From Cavia porcellus (lineage: Eukaryota; Chordata; Mammalia; Rodentia; Caviidae): 64,000 nt of DNA. Shown one piece after another: positions 11,655 through 26,077 of the stretch (position 1 is the first letter of the stretch; the number at the start of each line of letters is the position of its first letter). The stretch lies in NCBI RefSeq assembly GCF_034190915.1, contig NW_026947637.1:434001-498000 (forward strand), in the 5' to 3' direction. The position numbers were made by a program, and so were the translations under genes. Below the pieces are notes generated by a model. That model made no database searches. It was not told the origin of the DNA and was given only the letters and a program-made list of their open reading frames with translations.

Positions 11655-14334
11655 GAAAAACATCACGGGGTGGTGTGAATCGGATGGTCTGAATTAGGAT
11701 AGGCAGTGAGTGGCAATGTAGGATGGAGAAAAGCACCACGGGGTGGTCAGCATGGGGAGGTCAGGGAACATGCAGTTGCAATGTAGGATAGTTTTCTGAA
11801 AAACATCGCGTGGTGGTGCGCATTGTGTGGGTGTGTGTTCATTACTATCACTAGTAGGAGTGAGAAAAACATCACGGGGTGGTGCGCATTGTATGGCTGT
11901 GTGTTACATTACATTCAATAGTAGGAGTGAGAAAAACATCGCGGGGTGGTGTGAGTCGTAGGGTCTGAATTAGGATAGGCAGTGAGTGGCAATGTAGGAT
12001 CGAGAAAAGCACCACGGTGTGGTCAGCATGGGGAGGTCAGGGAACATGCAGTGGCAATGTAGGATAGGTTTCTGAAAAACATCGATGGGTGGTGTACATT
12101 GTATGGGTGTGTGTTACATTACATTCACTAGTAGGAGTGAGAAAAACATCACATGGTGGTGCACATTGTATGGGTGTGTGTTACATTACATTCACTAGTA
12201 GAAGTGAGAAAAACATCACGGGGTGGTGTGAATCGGAGGGTCTGAATTAGGATAGGCAGTGAGTGGCAATGTAGGATGGAGAAAAGCACCGCGGGGTGTT
12301 CAGCATGGGGAGGTCAGGGAACATGCAGTGGCAATGTAGGATAGGTTTCTGAAAAACATCGCGGGGTGGTGCGCATTGTGTGGGTGTGTGTTACATTACA
12401 TTCACTAGTAGGAGTGAGAAAAACATCACGGAGTGGTGTGAATCGGAGGGTCTGAATTAGGATAGGCATTGAGTGGCAATGTAGGATGGAGAAAAGCACC
12501 GCGGGGTGGTCAGCATGGGGTGGTCAGGGAACATGCAGTGGCAATGTAGGATAGTTTTCTGAAAAACATCACGGGGTGGTGCACATTGTATGGGTGTGTG
12601 TTACATTACATTCACTAGTAGGAGTGAGAAATCATCACGGGTGGTGTGAATCGGAGGGTCTGAATTAGGATAGGCAGTGAGTGGCAATATAGGATGGAGA
12701 AAAGCAACGCGGGGTGGTCAGCATGGGGAGGTCAGGGAACATGCAGTGGCAATGTAGGAATGGTTTCTGAAAAACATCTCGGGGTTGTGCGCATTGTATG
12801 GGTGTGTGTTACATTACATTCACTAGTAGGAGTGAGAAAAACATCACGGGGTGGTGTGAATCGGAGGGTCTGAATTAGGATAGGCAGTGAGTGGCAATGT
12901 AGGATGGAGAAAAGCACCGCGGGGTGGTCAGCATGGGGAGGTCAGGGAACATGCAGTGGCAATGTAGGATAGGTTTCTGAAAAACATAGCAGGGTGGTGC
13001 GCATTGTATGGGTGTGTGTTACATTACACTCACTAGTAGGAGTGAGAAAAACACGGGGTGGTGTGAATCGGAGGGTCTGAATTAGGATAGGCAGTGAGTG
13101 GCAATGTAGGATCTAGAAAAGCACCGCGGGGTGGTCAGCATGGGGAGGTCAGGGAACATGCAGTGGCAATGTAGGATAGGTTTCTGAAAAACATCGCGGG
13201 GTGGTGCGCATTGTATGGGTGTGTGTTACATTACATTCACTAGTAGGAGTGAGAAAAACATCACGAGGTGTTGTGAATCAGAGGGTCTGAATTAGGATAG
13301 GCAGTGAGTGGCAATGTAGGATGGAGAAATGCACCGCGGGGTGGTCAGCATGGGGAAGTCAGGGAACATGCAGTGGCAATGTAGGATAGTTTTCTGAAAA
13401 ACATCACGGGGTGGTGCGCATTGTATGGGTGTGTGTTACATTGCATTCACTAGTAGGAGTGAGAAAAACATCACGGGGTGGTGTGAATCGGAGGGTCTGA
13501 ATTAGGATAGGCAGTGAGTGGCAATGTAGGTTAGAGAAAAGCACCGCGGGGTGGTCAGCATGGGGAGGTCAGGGAACATGCAGTGGCAATGTAGGATAGG
13601 TTACTGAAAAACATCGCGGGGTGGTGCGCATAGTATGGGTGTGTGTTACATTACTTTCACTAGTAGGAGTGAGAAAAACATCACGTGGTGGTGTGAATCG
13701 GAGTGTCTGAATTAGGATAGGCAGTGAGTGGCAATGTAGGATGGAGAAAAGCACCGCGGGGTGGTCAGCATGGGGAGGTCAGGGAACATGCAGTGGCAAT
13801 GTAGGATAGGTTTCTGAAAAACATCTCGGGGTTGTGCGCATTGTATGGGTGTGTGTTACATTACATTCCCTAGTAGGAGTGAGAAAAACATCACGGGGTG
13901 GTGTGAATCGGAGTGTCTGAATTAGGATAGGCAGTGAGTGGCAATTTAGGATGGAGAAAAGCACCGCGGGGTGGTCAGCATGGGGAGGTCAGGGAACATG
14001 CAGTGGCAATATAGGATAGGTTTCTGAAAAACATCGCGGGGTGGTGCACATCGTATGGGTGTGTGTTACATTACATTCGCTAGTAGGAGTGTGAAAAACA
14101 TCACGGGGTGGTGTGAATCGGAGGGTCTGAATTAGGATAGGCAGTGAGTGGCAATGTAGGATGGAGAAAAGCACCGCGGGGTGGTCAGCATGGGGAGGTC
14201 AGGGAACATGCAGTGGCAATGTAGGATAGGTTTCTGAAAAACATCGCTGCGTGGTGCGCATTGTATGGCTGTGTGTTACATTACATTCACTAGTAGGAGT
14301 GAGAAAAAGATCACGGGGTGGTGCGCATTGTATG

Positions 14335-16070
14335 GGTGTGTGTTACATTACATTCACTAGTAGGAGTGAGAAAAGCATCGCGGGGTGGTGTGAATCGTAG
14401 GGTTTGAATTAGGATAGGCAGTGAGTGGCAATATAGGATGGAGAAAAGCACCACCGTGTGGTCAGCATGGGGAGGTCAGGGAACATGCAGTGGCAATGTA
14501 GGATAGGTTTCTGAAAAACATCGCTGGGTGGTGTACATTGTATGGGTGTGTGTTACATTACATTCACTAGTAGGAGTGACAAAAACATCACGTGGTGGTG
14601 CACATTGTATGGGTGTGTGTTACATTACATTCGCTAGTAGGAGTGAGAAAAACATCACGGTGTGGTGTGAATCGGAGGGTCTGAATTAGGATAGGCAGTG
14701 AGTGGCAATGTAGGATGGAGAAAAGCACCGCGGTGTGTTCAGCATGGGGAGGTCAGGGAACATGCAGTGGCAATGTAGGATAGGTTTCTGAAAAACATCG
14801 CGGGGTGGTGCGCATTGTGTGGGTGTGTGTTACATTACATTCACTAGTAGGAGTGAGAAAAACATCACGGAGTGGTGTGAATCGGAGGGTCTGAATTAGG
14901 ATAGGCATTGAGTGGCAATGTAGGATGGAGAAAAGCACCGCGGGGTTGTCTGCATGGGGAGGTCAGGGAACATGCAGTGGCAATGTAGGATAGGTTTCTG
15001 AAAAACATCTCGGGGTTGTGCACATTGTATGGGTGTGTGTTACATTACATTCAATAGTAGGAGTGAGAAAAACATCACGGGGTGGTGTGAATCGGAGGGT
15101 CTGAATTAGGATAGGCAGTGAGTGGCAATGTAGGATGGAGAAATGCACCGCGGGGTGGTCAGCATGGGGAAGTCAGGGAACATGCAGTGGCAATGTAGGA
15201 CAGTTATCTGAAAAACATCACGGGGTGGTGCGCATTGTATGGGTGTGTGTTACATTGCATTCACTAGTAGGAGTGAGAAAAACATCACGGGGTGGTGTGA
15301 ATCGGAGGGTCTGAATTAGGATAGGTAGTGAGTGGCAATTTAGGATAGAGAAAAGCACCGCGGGGTGGTCAGCATGGGAAGGTCAGGGAACATGCAGTGG
15401 CAATTTAGGATAGGTTACTGAAAAACATCGCGGGGTGGTGCGCATTGTATGGGTGTGTGTTACATTACATTCGCTAGTAGGAGTGACAAAAACATCACGT
15501 GGTGGTGTGAATCGGAGTTTCTGAATTAGGATAGGCAGTGAGTGGCAATGTAGGATGGAGAAAAGCACCGCGGGGTGGTCAGCATGGGGAGGTCAGGGAA
15601 CATGCTGTGGCAATGTAGGATAGGTTTCTGAAAAACATCGCGGGGTGGTGCGCATTGTGTGGGTTTGTGTTCATTACATTCACTAGTAGGATTGAGAAAA
15701 ACATCACGGGGTGGTGCGCATTGTATGGGTGTGTGTTACATTACATTCACTAGTAGGAGTGAGAAAAACGTCACGGGGTGGTGTGAATCGGAGGGTCTGA
15801 ATTAGGATAGGCAGTGAGTGGCAATGTAGGTGGGAGAAAAGCACCGCGGGGTGGTCAGCATGGGGAGGTCAGGGAACATGCAGTGGCAATGTAGGATAGG
15901 ATTCTGAAAAACATCACGGGGTGGTGCGCATTGTATGGGTGTGTGTTACATTACATTCACTAGTGTGGAGTGAGAAAAACATCACGGGGTGGTTTGAATC
16001 GGAGTTTCTGAATTAGGATAGGCAGTGAGTGGCAATGTAGGATGGAGAAAAGCACCACGTGGTGGTCAGC
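14335..16070 (+). repeat. Block repeated at +4950 bp, copy 1
   Basis: About 1.7 kb matching 19285-21020. Shared rare variants: CACCACCGTGTGG, GGGTTTGAATTAGG, TCAATAGTAGG, GGTTGTCTGCATGGGG, CGGAGTTTCTG and TAGTGTGGAGTGAG. The match ends within the C subunit near 16075. Confidence 0.85.
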
Positions 16071-18491
16071 ATTGGGAGGTCAGGGAACATGCAGTGGCAA
16101 TGTAGGATAGGTTTCTGAAAAACATCGCCGGGTGGTGCGCATTGTGTGGGTGTGTGTTACATTACATTCACTAGTAGGAGTGAGAAATACATCACGGAGT
16201 GGTGTGAATCGGAGGGTCTGAATTAGGATTGGCATTGAGTGGCAATGTAGGTTGGAGAAAAGCACCGCGGGGTGGTCAGCATGGGGAGGTCAGGGAACAT
16301 GCAGTGGCAATGTAGGATAGTTTTCTGAAAAACATCACGGGGTGGTGCACATTGTATGGGTGTGTGTTACATTACATTCACTAGTAGGAGTGAGAAATCA
16401 TCACGGGTGGTGTGAATCGGAGGGTCTGAATTAGGATAGGCAGTGAGTGGCAATATAGTATGGAGAAAAGCACCGCGGGGTGGTCAGCATGGGGAGGTCA
16501 GGGAACATGCAGTGGCAATGTAGGAATGGTTTCTGAAAAACATCTCGGGGTTGTGCGCATTGTATGGGTGTGTGTTACATTACATTCACTAGTAGGAGTG
16601 AGAACAACATCACGGGGTGGTGTGAATCGGAGGGTCTGAATTAGGATAGGCAGTGAGTGGCAATGTAGGATGGAGAAAAGCACCGCGGGGTGGTCAGCAT
16701 GGGGAGGTCAGGGAACATGCAGTGGCAATGTAGGATAGGTTTCTGAAAAACATCGCGGGGTGGTGCGCATTGTATGGCTGTGTGTTACATTACATTCACT
16801 AGTAGGAGTGAGAAAAACATCACAAGGTGGTGTGAATCGGAGGGTCTGAATTAGGATAGGCAGTGAGTGGCAATGTAGGATGGAGAAATGCACCGCGGGG
16901 TGGTCAGCATGGGGAAGTCAGGGAACATGCAGTGGCAATGTAGGATAGGTTTCTGAAAAACATCGCGGGGTGGTGCGCATTGTGTGGGTGTGTGTTACAT
17001 TACATTCACTAGTAGGAGTGAGAAAAACATCATGGAGTGGTGTGAATAGGAGGGTCTGAATTAGGATAGGCATTGAGTGGCAATGTATGATGGAGAAAAG
17101 CACCGCGGCGTGGTCAGCATGGGGAGGACAGGGAACATGCTGTGGCAATGTAGGATAGTTTTCTGAAAAACATCACGGGGTGGTGCGCATTGTATGGGTG
17201 TGTGTTACATTACATTCACTAGTAGGAGTGAGAAAAACATCACGGGGTGGTGTCAATCGGAGGGTCTGAATTAGGATAGGCAGTGAGTGGCAATGTAGGA
17301 TGGAGAAAAGCACCGCGGGGTGGTCAGCATTGGGAGGTCAGGGAACATGCAGTGGCAATGTAGGATAGGTTTCTGAAAAACATCTCGGGGTTGTGCGCAT
17401 TGTATGGGTGTGTGTTACATTACATTCACTAGTAGGAGTGAGAAAAACATCACGGGGTGGTGTGAATCGGAGGGTCTGAATTAGGATAGGCAGTGAGTGG
17501 CAATGTAGGATCGAGAAAAGCACCACGGTGTGGTCAGCATGGGGAGGTCAGGGAACATGCAGTGGCAATATAGGATAGGTTTCTGAAAAACATCGCGGGG
17601 TGGTGCACATCGTATGGGTGTGTGTTACATTACATTCGCTAGTAGGAGTGTGAAAAACATCACGGGGTGGTGCGCATTGTGTGGGTGTGTGTTACATTAC
17701 ATTCACTAGTAGGAGTGAGAAAAACATCACGGAGTGGTGTGAATCGGAGGGTCTGAATTAGGATAGGCATTGAGTGGCAATGTAGGATGGAGAAAAGCAC
17801 CGCGGGGTGGTCAGCATGGGGAGGTCAGGGAAAATGCTGTGGCAATGTAGGATAGTTTTCTGAAAAACATCACGGGGTGGTGCGCATTGTATGGGTGTGT
17901 GTTACATTACATTCACTAGTAGGAGTCAGAAAAACATCACGGGGTGGTGTGAATCGGAGGGTCTGAATTAGGATAGGCAGTGAGTGGCAATGTAGGATGG
18001 AGAAAAGCACCGCGGGGTGGTCAGAATGGGGAGGTCAGGGAACATGCTGTGGCAATGTAGGATAGTTTTCTGAAAAACATCACCGGGTGGTGCGCATTGT
18101 ATGGGTGTGTGTTACATTACATTCACTAGTAGGAGTGAGAAATACATCACGGGGTGGTGTGAATCGGCGGGTCTGAATTAGGATAGGCAGTGAGTGGCAA
18201 TGTAGGATGGAGAAAAGCACCGCGGGGTGGTCAGCATGGGGAGGTCAGGGAACATGCAGTGGCAACGTAGGATAGGTTTCTGAAAAACATCTCGGGGTTG
18301 TGCGCATTGTATGGGTGTGTGTTACATTACATTCACTAGTAGGAATGAGAAAAACATCACGGGGTGGTGTGAATCGGAGGGTCTGAATTAGGATAGGCAG
18401 TGAGTGGCAATGTAGGATCGAGAAAAGCACCGCGGGGTGGTCAGCATGGGGAGGTCAGGGAACATGCAGTGGCAATGTAGGATAGGTTTCT

Positions 18492-18692
18492 GAAAAACTT
18501 CGCGGGGTGGTGCACATTGTATGGGTGTGTGTTACATTACATTCACTAGTAGGAGTGATAAAAACATAACGGGATGGTGCGGATTGTATGGGTGTGTGTT
18601 ACATTACATTCACTATTAGGAGTGAGAAAAACATCACGGGGTGGTGTGCATTGTATGGGTGTGTGTTACATTACATTCACTAGTATGAGTGA
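18492..18692 (+). repeat. Run of three A subunits with atypical variants
   Basis: A copies start at 18492, 18559 and 18626, with B at 18693. Several junction bases are unusual (GTGATAAAAAC, CTATTAGG, TAGTATGAGTG) and the following B opens ACAACCCGGGGGGTG. This block looks more degenerate than its neighbours. Confidence 0.85.
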
Positions 18693-19284
18693 GAAAAACA
18701 ACCCGGGGGGTGTGAATCAGAGGGTCAGAATTAGGATAGGCAGTGAGTGGCAATGTAGGATGGAGAAAAGCACCGCGGGGTCGTCAGCATAGGGAGGTCA
18801 GGGAACATGCAGTGGCAATGTAGGATAGGATTCTGAAAAACATCGCGGGGTGGTGCGCATTGTGTGGGTGTGTGTTCATTACATTCACTAGTAGGATTGA
18901 GAAAAATATCACGGGGTGGTGTGAATCGGAGCATCTGAATTAGGATACGCAGCGAGTGCAATGTAGGATGGAGAAAAGCACCACGGTGTGGTCAGCATGG
19001 GGAGGTCAGGGAACATGCAGTGGCAATATAGGATAGGTTTCTGAAAAACATCGCGGGGTGGTGCACATCGTATGGGTGTGTGTTACATTACATTCGCTAG
19101 TAGGAGTGTGAAAAACATCACGGGGTGGTGTGAATCGGAGGGTCTGAATTAGGATAGGCAGTGAGTGGCAATGTAGGATGGAGAAAAGCACCGCGGGGTG
19201 GTCACCATGGGGAGGTCAGGGAACATGCAGTGGCAATGTAGGATAGGTTTCTGAAAAACATCGCGGGGTGGTGCGCATTGTATG

Positions 19285-21020
19285 GGAGTGTGTTACATTA
19301 CATTCACTAGTAGGAGTGAGAAAAACATCGCGGGGTGGTGTGAATCGTAGGGTTTGAATTAGGATAGGCAGTGAGTGGCAATATAGGATGGAGAAAAGCA
19401 CCACCGTGTGGTCAGCATGGGGAGGTCAGGGAACATGCAGTGGCAATGTAGGATAGGTTTCTGAAAAACATCGCTGGGTGGTGTACATTGTATGGGTGTG
19501 TGTTATATTACATTCACTAGTAGGAGTGAGAAAAACATCACGTGGTGGTGCACATTGTATGGGTGTGTGTTACATTACATTCGCTAGTAGGAGTGAGAAA
19601 AACATCACGGTGTGGTGTGAATCGGAGGGTCTGAATTAGGATAGGCAGTGAGTGGCAATGTAGGATGGAGAAAAGCACCGCAGGGTGTTCAGCATGGGGA
19701 GGTCAGGGAACATGCAGTGGCAATGTAGGATAGGTTTCTGAAAAACATCGCGGGGTGGTGCGCATTGTGTGGGTGTGTGTTACATTACATTCACTAGTAG
19801 GAGTGAGAAAAACATCACGGAGTGGTGTGAATCGGAGGGTCTGAATTAGGATAGGCATTGAGTGGCAATGTAGGATGGAGAAAAGCACCGCGGGGTTGTC
19901 TGCATGGGGAGGTCAGGGAACATGCAGTGGCAATGTAGGATAGGTTTCTGAAAAACATCTCGGGGTTGTGCACATTGTATGGGTGTGTGTTACATTACAT
20001 TCAATAGTAGGAGTGAGAAAAACATCACGGGGTGGTGTGAATCGGAGGGTCTGAATTAGGATAGGCAGTGAGTGGCAATGTAGGATGGAGAAATGCACCG
20101 CGGGGTGGTCAGCATGGGGAAGTCAGGGAACATGCAGTGGCAATGTAGGACAGTTTTCTGAAAAACATCACGGGGTGGTGCGCATTGTATGGGTGTGTGT
20201 TACATTGCATTCACTAGTAGGAGTGAGAAAAACATCACGGGGTGGTGTGAATCGGAGGGTCTGAATTAGGATAGGTAGTGAGTGGCAATTTAGGATAGAG
20301 AAAAGCACCGCGGGGTGGTCAGCATGGGAAGGTCAGGGAACATGCAGTGGCAATGTAGGATAGGTTACTGAAAAACATCGCGGGGTGGTGCGCATTGTAT
20401 GGGTGTGTGTTACATTACATTCGCTAGTAGGAGTGAGAAAAACATCACGTGGTGGTGTGAATCGGAGTTTCTGAATTAGGATAGGCAGTGAGTGGCAATG
20501 TAGGATGGAGAAAAGCACCGCGGGGTGGTCAGCATGGGGAGGTCAGGGAACATGCTGTGGCAATGTAGGATAGGTTTCTGAAAAACATCGCGGGGTGGTG
20601 TGCATTGTGTGGGTGTGTGTTCATTACATTCACTAGTAGGATTGAGAAAAACATCACGGGGTGGTGCGCATTGTATGGGTGTGTGTTACATTACATTCAC
20701 TAGTAGGAGTGAGAAAAACGTCACGGGGTGGTGTGAATCGGAGGGTCTGAATTAGGATAGGCAGTGAGTGGCAATGTAGGAGGGAGAAAAGCACCGCGGG
20801 GTGGTCAGCATGGGGAGGTCAGGGAACATGCAGTGGCAATGTAGGATAGGATTCTGAAAAACATCACGGGGTGGTGCGCATTGTATGGGTGTGTGTTACA
20901 TTACATTCACTAGTGTGGAGTGAGAAAAACATCACGGGGTGGTTTGAATCGGAGTTTCTGAATTAGGATAGGCAGTGAGTGGCAATGTAGGATGGAGAAA
21001 AGCACCACGTGGTGGTCAGC
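19285..21020 (+). repeat. Block repeated at +4950 bp, copy 2
   Basis: Collinear copy of 14335-16070. Part of this block is then carried on into the first copy of the 2921-bp HOR, linking the two amplification domains. Confidence 0.85.
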
Positions 21021-23156
21021 ATGGGGAGGTCAGGGATAATGCAGTGCCAATGTAGGATAGGTTTCTGAAAAACATCGCGGGGTGGTGCGCATTTTATGGG
21101 TGTGTGTTACATTACATTCACTAGTAGGAGTGAGAAAAACATCACGAGGTGGTTCGCATTGTATGGGTGTGTGTTACATTACATTCATTAGTAGGAGTGA
21201 GAAAAACATCACGGGGTGGTGTGAATCGGAGGGTCTGAATTAGGATAGGTAGTGAGTGGCAATGTAGGATAGAGAAAAGCATCGCAGGGTGGTCAGCATG
21301 GGGAGGTGAGGGAACATGCAGTGGCAATGTAGGATAGGTTTCTGAAAAACATCGCCGTGTGGTGTACATTGTATGGGTGTGTTTTACATTACATTCACTA
21401 GTAGGAGTGAGAAAAACATCACGGGGTGGGGCGCATTGTATGGGTGTGTGTTACATTACATTCACTAGTAGAAGTGAGAAAAACATCACGGGGTGGTGTG
21501 AATCGGAGGGTCTGAATTAGAATAGGCAGTGAGTGGCAATGTAGGATGGAGAAAAGCACCGCGGGGTGTTCAGCATGGGGAGGTCAGGGAACATGCAGTG
21601 GCAATGTAGGATAGTTTTCTGAAAAACATCACGGGGTGGTGCGCATTGTATGGGTGTGTGTTACATTGCATTCACTAGTAGGAGTGAGAAAAACATCACG
21701 GGGTGGTGTGAATCGGAGTGTCTGAATTAGGATAGGCAGTGAGTGGCAATGTAGGATAGAGAAAAGCACCGCGGGGTGGTCAGCATGGGGAGGTCAGGGA
21801 ACATGCAGTGGCAATGTAGGATAGGTTACTGAAAAACATCGCGGGGTGGTGCGCATTGTATGGGTGTGTGTTACATTACTTTCACTAGTAGGAGTGAGAA
21901 AAACATCACGTGGTGGTGTGAATCGGAGTGTCTGAATTAGGATAGGCAGTGAGTGGCAATGTAGGATGGAGAAAAGCACCGCGGGGTGGTCAGCATGGGG
22001 AGGTCAGGGAACATGCAGTGGCAATGTAGGATAGGTTTCTGAAAAACATCGCGGGGTGGTGCGCATTGTATGGGTGTGTGTTAAATTACATTCACTAGTA
22101 GGAGTGAGAAAAACATCACGGGGTGGTGTGAATCGGAGGGTCTGAATTAGGATAGGTATTGAGTTGCAATGTAGGATGGAGAAAAGCACCGCGGGGAGGT
22201 CAGCATGGGGAGGTCAGGGAACATGTAGTGGCAATGTAGGATAGGTTTCTGAAAAACATCGCGGGGTGGTGCGCATTGTATGGGTGTGTGTTACATTACA
22301 TTCACTAGTAGGAGTGAGAAAAATATCACGGGGTGGTGTGAATCGGAGCATCTGAATTTAGGATAGGAAGTGAGTGGCAATGTATGATGGAGAAAAGTAC
22401 CGCAGCGTGGTCAGCATTTGGAGGTCAGGGAACATGCAGTGGCAATGTAGGATAGGTTTCTGAAAAACATCGCGGGGTGGTGCGCATTGTATGGGTGTGT
22501 ATTACATTACATTCACTAGTAGGAGTGAGAAAAACATCGCCGGGTGGTGTGCATTGTTTGGGTTGTGTTTCATTACATTCACTATTAGGAGTGAGAAAAA
22601 CATCACGGGGTGGTGTCAATCGGAGGGTCTGAATTAGGATAGGCAGTGAGTGGCAATGTAGGATGCAGAAAAGCACCGCGGGGTGGTCAGCATGGGGAGG
22701 TCAGGGAACATGCAGTGGCAATGTAGGATAGGTTTCTGAAAAACATCTCGGGGTTGTGCGCATTGTATGGGTGTGTGTTACATTACATTCACTAGTAGGA
22801 GGGAGAAAAACATCACAGGGTGGTGTGAATCGGAGGGTCTGATTTAGGATAGGCAGTGAGTGGCAATGTAGGATCGAGAAAAGCACCGTGGGGTGGTCAG
22901 CATGGGGAGGTCAGGGAACATGCAGTGGCAATGTAGGATAGGTTTCTGAAAAACATCGCGGGGTGGTGCGCATTTTATGGGTGTGTGTTACATTACATTC
23001 ACTAGTAGGAGTGAGAAAAATATCACGGGGTGGTGTGAATCGGAGCATCTGAATTAGGATACGCAGCGAGTGCAATGTAGGATGGAGAAAAGCACCACGG
23101 TGTGGTCAGCATGGGGAGGTCAGGGAACATGCAGTGGCAATATAGGATAGGTTTCT
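20580..23156 (+). repeat. 2921-bp HOR, copy 1 (2577 bp, lacks 344 bp)
   Basis: First copy of the HOR, 344 bp shorter than the next two. The missing stretch corresponds to about 23.65-23.99 kb in copy 2, which includes a three-A run; 344 = 210 + 2x67, so exactly one long unit is absent or was inserted later. Start is set at the A subunit that reads GTGTGTTCATTACATT. Confidence 0.85.
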
Positions 23157-26077
23157 GAAAAACATCGCGGGGTGGTGCGCATTGTGTGGGTGTGTGTTCA
23201 TTACATTCACTAGTAGGATTGAGAAAAACATCACGGGGTGGTGCGCATTGTATGGGTGTGTGTTACATTACATTCGCTAGTAGGAGTGAGAAAAACGTCA
23301 CGGGGTGGTGTGAATCGGAGGGTCTGAATTAGGATAGGCAGTGAGTGGCAATGTAGGAGGGAGAAAAGCACCGCGGGGTGGTCAGCATGGGGAGGTCAGG
23401 GAACATGCAGTGGCAATGTAGGATAGGATTCTGAAAAACATCACGGGGTGGTGCGCATTGTATGGGTGTGTGTTACATTACATTCACTAGTGTGGAGTGA
23501 GAAAAACATCACGGGGTGGTTTGAATCGGAGTTTCTGAATTAGGATAGGCAGTGAGTGGCAATGTAGGATGGAGAAAAGCACCACGTGGTGGTCAGCATG
23601 GGGAGGTCAGGGATAATGCAGTGCCAATGTAGGATAGGTTTCTGAAAAACATCGCGGGGTGGTGCGCATTGTTTGGGTGTGTGTTACCGTACATTCACTA
23701 GTAGGAGTGAGAAAAACATCACGGGGTGGTGCGCATTGTATGGGTGTGTGTTACATTACATTCAGTATTAGGAGTGAGAAAAATAGCACGGGTTGGTGTG
23801 CATTGTATGGGTGTGTGTTACATTACATTCACTAGTGGGAGTGAGAAAAACATCATGGAGTGGTGTGAATCGGAGGGTCTGAATTAGGATAGGCAGTGAG
23901 TGACAATGTAGGATGGAGAAAAGCACCGCGGGGTTGTCAGCATGGGGAGTTCAGGGAACATGCAGGGGCAAAGTAGGATAGGTTTCTGATAAACATCGCG
24001 GGGTGGTGCGCATTTTATGGGTGTGTGTTACATTACATTCACTAGTAGGAGTGAGAAAAACATCACGAGGTGGTTCGCATTGTATGGGTGTGTGTTACAT
24101 TACATTCATTAGTAGGAGTGAGAAAAACATCACGGGGTGGTGTGAATCGGAGGGTCTGAATTAGGATAGGTAGTGAGTGGCAATGTAGGATAGAGAAAAG
24201 CATCGCAGGGTGGTCAGCATGGGGAGGTGAGGGACCATGCAGTGGCAATGTAGGATAGGTTTCTGAAAAACATCGCCGTGTGGTGTACATTGTATGGGTG
24301 TGTTTTACATTACATTCACTAGTAGGAGTGAGAAAAACATCACGGGGTGGGGCGCATTGTATGGGTGTGTGTTACATTACATTCACTAGTAGAAGTGAGA
24401 AAAACATCACGGGGTGGTGTGAATCGGAGGGTCTGAATTAGAATAGGCAGTGAGTGGCAATGTAGGATGGAGAAAAGCACCGCGGGGTGTTCAGCATGGG
24501 GAGGTCAGGGAACATGCAGTGGCAATGTAGGATAGTTTTCTGAAAAACATCACGGGGTGGTGCGCATTGTATGGGTGTGTGTTACATTGCATTCACTAGT
24601 AGGAGTGAGAAAAACATCACGGGGTGGTGTGAATCGGAGTGTCTGAATTAGGATAGGCAGTGAGTGGCAATGTAGGATAGAGAAAAGCACCGCGGGGTGG
24701 TCAGCATGGGGAGGTCAGGGAACATGCAGTGGCAATGTAGGATAGGTTACTGAAAAACATCGCGGGGTGGTGCGCATTGTATGGGTGTGTGTTACATTAC
24801 TTTCACTAGTAGGAGTGAGAAAAACATCACGTGGTGGTGTGAATCGGAGTGTCTGAATTAGGATAGGCAGTGAGTGGCAATGTAGGATGGAGAAAAGCAC
24901 CGCGGGGTGGTCAGCATGGGGAGGTCAGGGAACATGCAGTGGCAATGTAGGATAGGTTTCTGAAAAACATCGCGGGGTGGTGCGCATTGTATGGGTGTGT
25001 GTTAAATTACATTCACTAGTAGGAGTGAGAAAAACATCACGGGGTGGTGTGAATCGGAGGGTCTGAATTAGGATAGGTATTGAGTTGCAATGTAGGATGG
25101 AGAAAAGCACCGCGGGGAGGTCAGCATGGGGAGGTCAGGGAACATGTAGTGGCAATGTAGGATAGGTTTCTGAAAAACATCGCGGGGTGGTGCGCATTGT
25201 ATGGGTGTGTGTTACATTACATTCACTAGTAGGAGTGAGAAAAATATCACGGGGTGGTGTGAATCGGAGCATCTGAATTTAGGATAGGAAGTGAGTGGCA
25301 ATGTATGATGGAGAAAAGTACCGCAGCGTGGTCAGCATTTGGAGGTCAGGGAACATGCAGTGGCAATGTAGGATAGGTTTCTGAAAAACATCGCGGGGTG
25401 GTGCGCATTGTATGGGTGTGTATTACATTACATTCACTAGTAGGAGTGAGAAAAACATCGCCGGGTGGTGTGCATTGTTTGGGTTGTGTTTCATTACATT
25501 CACTATTAGGAGTGAGAAAAACATCACGGGGTGGTGTCAATCGGAGGGTCTGAATTAGGATAGGCAGTGAGTGGCAATGTAGGATGCAGAAAAGCACCGC
25601 GGGGTGGTCAGCATGGGGAGGTCAGGGAACATGCAGTGGCAATGTAGGATAGGTTTCTGAAAAACATCTCGGGGTTGTGCGCATTGTATGGGTGTGTGTT
25701 ACATTACATTCACTAGTAGGAGGGAGAAAAACATCACGGGGTGGTGTGAATCGGAGGGTCTGATTTAGGATAGGCAGTGAGTGGCAATGTAGGATCGAGA
25801 AAAGCACCGTGGGGTGGTCAGCATGGGGAGGTCAGGGAACATGCAGTGGCAATGTAGGATAGGTTTCTGAAAAACATCGCGGGGTGGTGCGCATTTTATG
25901 GGTGTGTGTTACATTACATTCACTAGTAGGAGTGAGAAAAATATCACGGGGTGGTGTGAATCGGAGCATCTGAATTAGGATACGCAGCGAGTGCAATGTA
26001 GGATGGAGAAAAGCACCACGGTGTGGTCAGCATGGGGAGGTCAGGGAACATGCAGTGGCAATATAGGATAGGTTTCT
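23157..26077 (+). repeat. 2921-bp HOR, copy 2
   Basis: Full-length copy. By length it fits 12 units plus 6 extra A subunits (2922 bp) with a net 1-bp loss. Landmarks at 24063, 24715, 24925 and 25346 recur at exactly +2921 in copy 3. By eye I noticed only a handful of substitutions against copy 3 (for example near 26433, 27097 and 27485), so the duplication looks recent. Confidence 0.93.
23644..23844 (+). repeat. Run of three A subunits in 2921-bp HOR
   Basis: A copies start at 23644, 23711 and 23778, with B at 23845. Variants include GTTACCGTACATT, CAGTATTAGG and AAATAGCACGGG. The equivalent run is at 26565-26765. It lies in the unit missing from HOR copy 1. Confidence 0.9.
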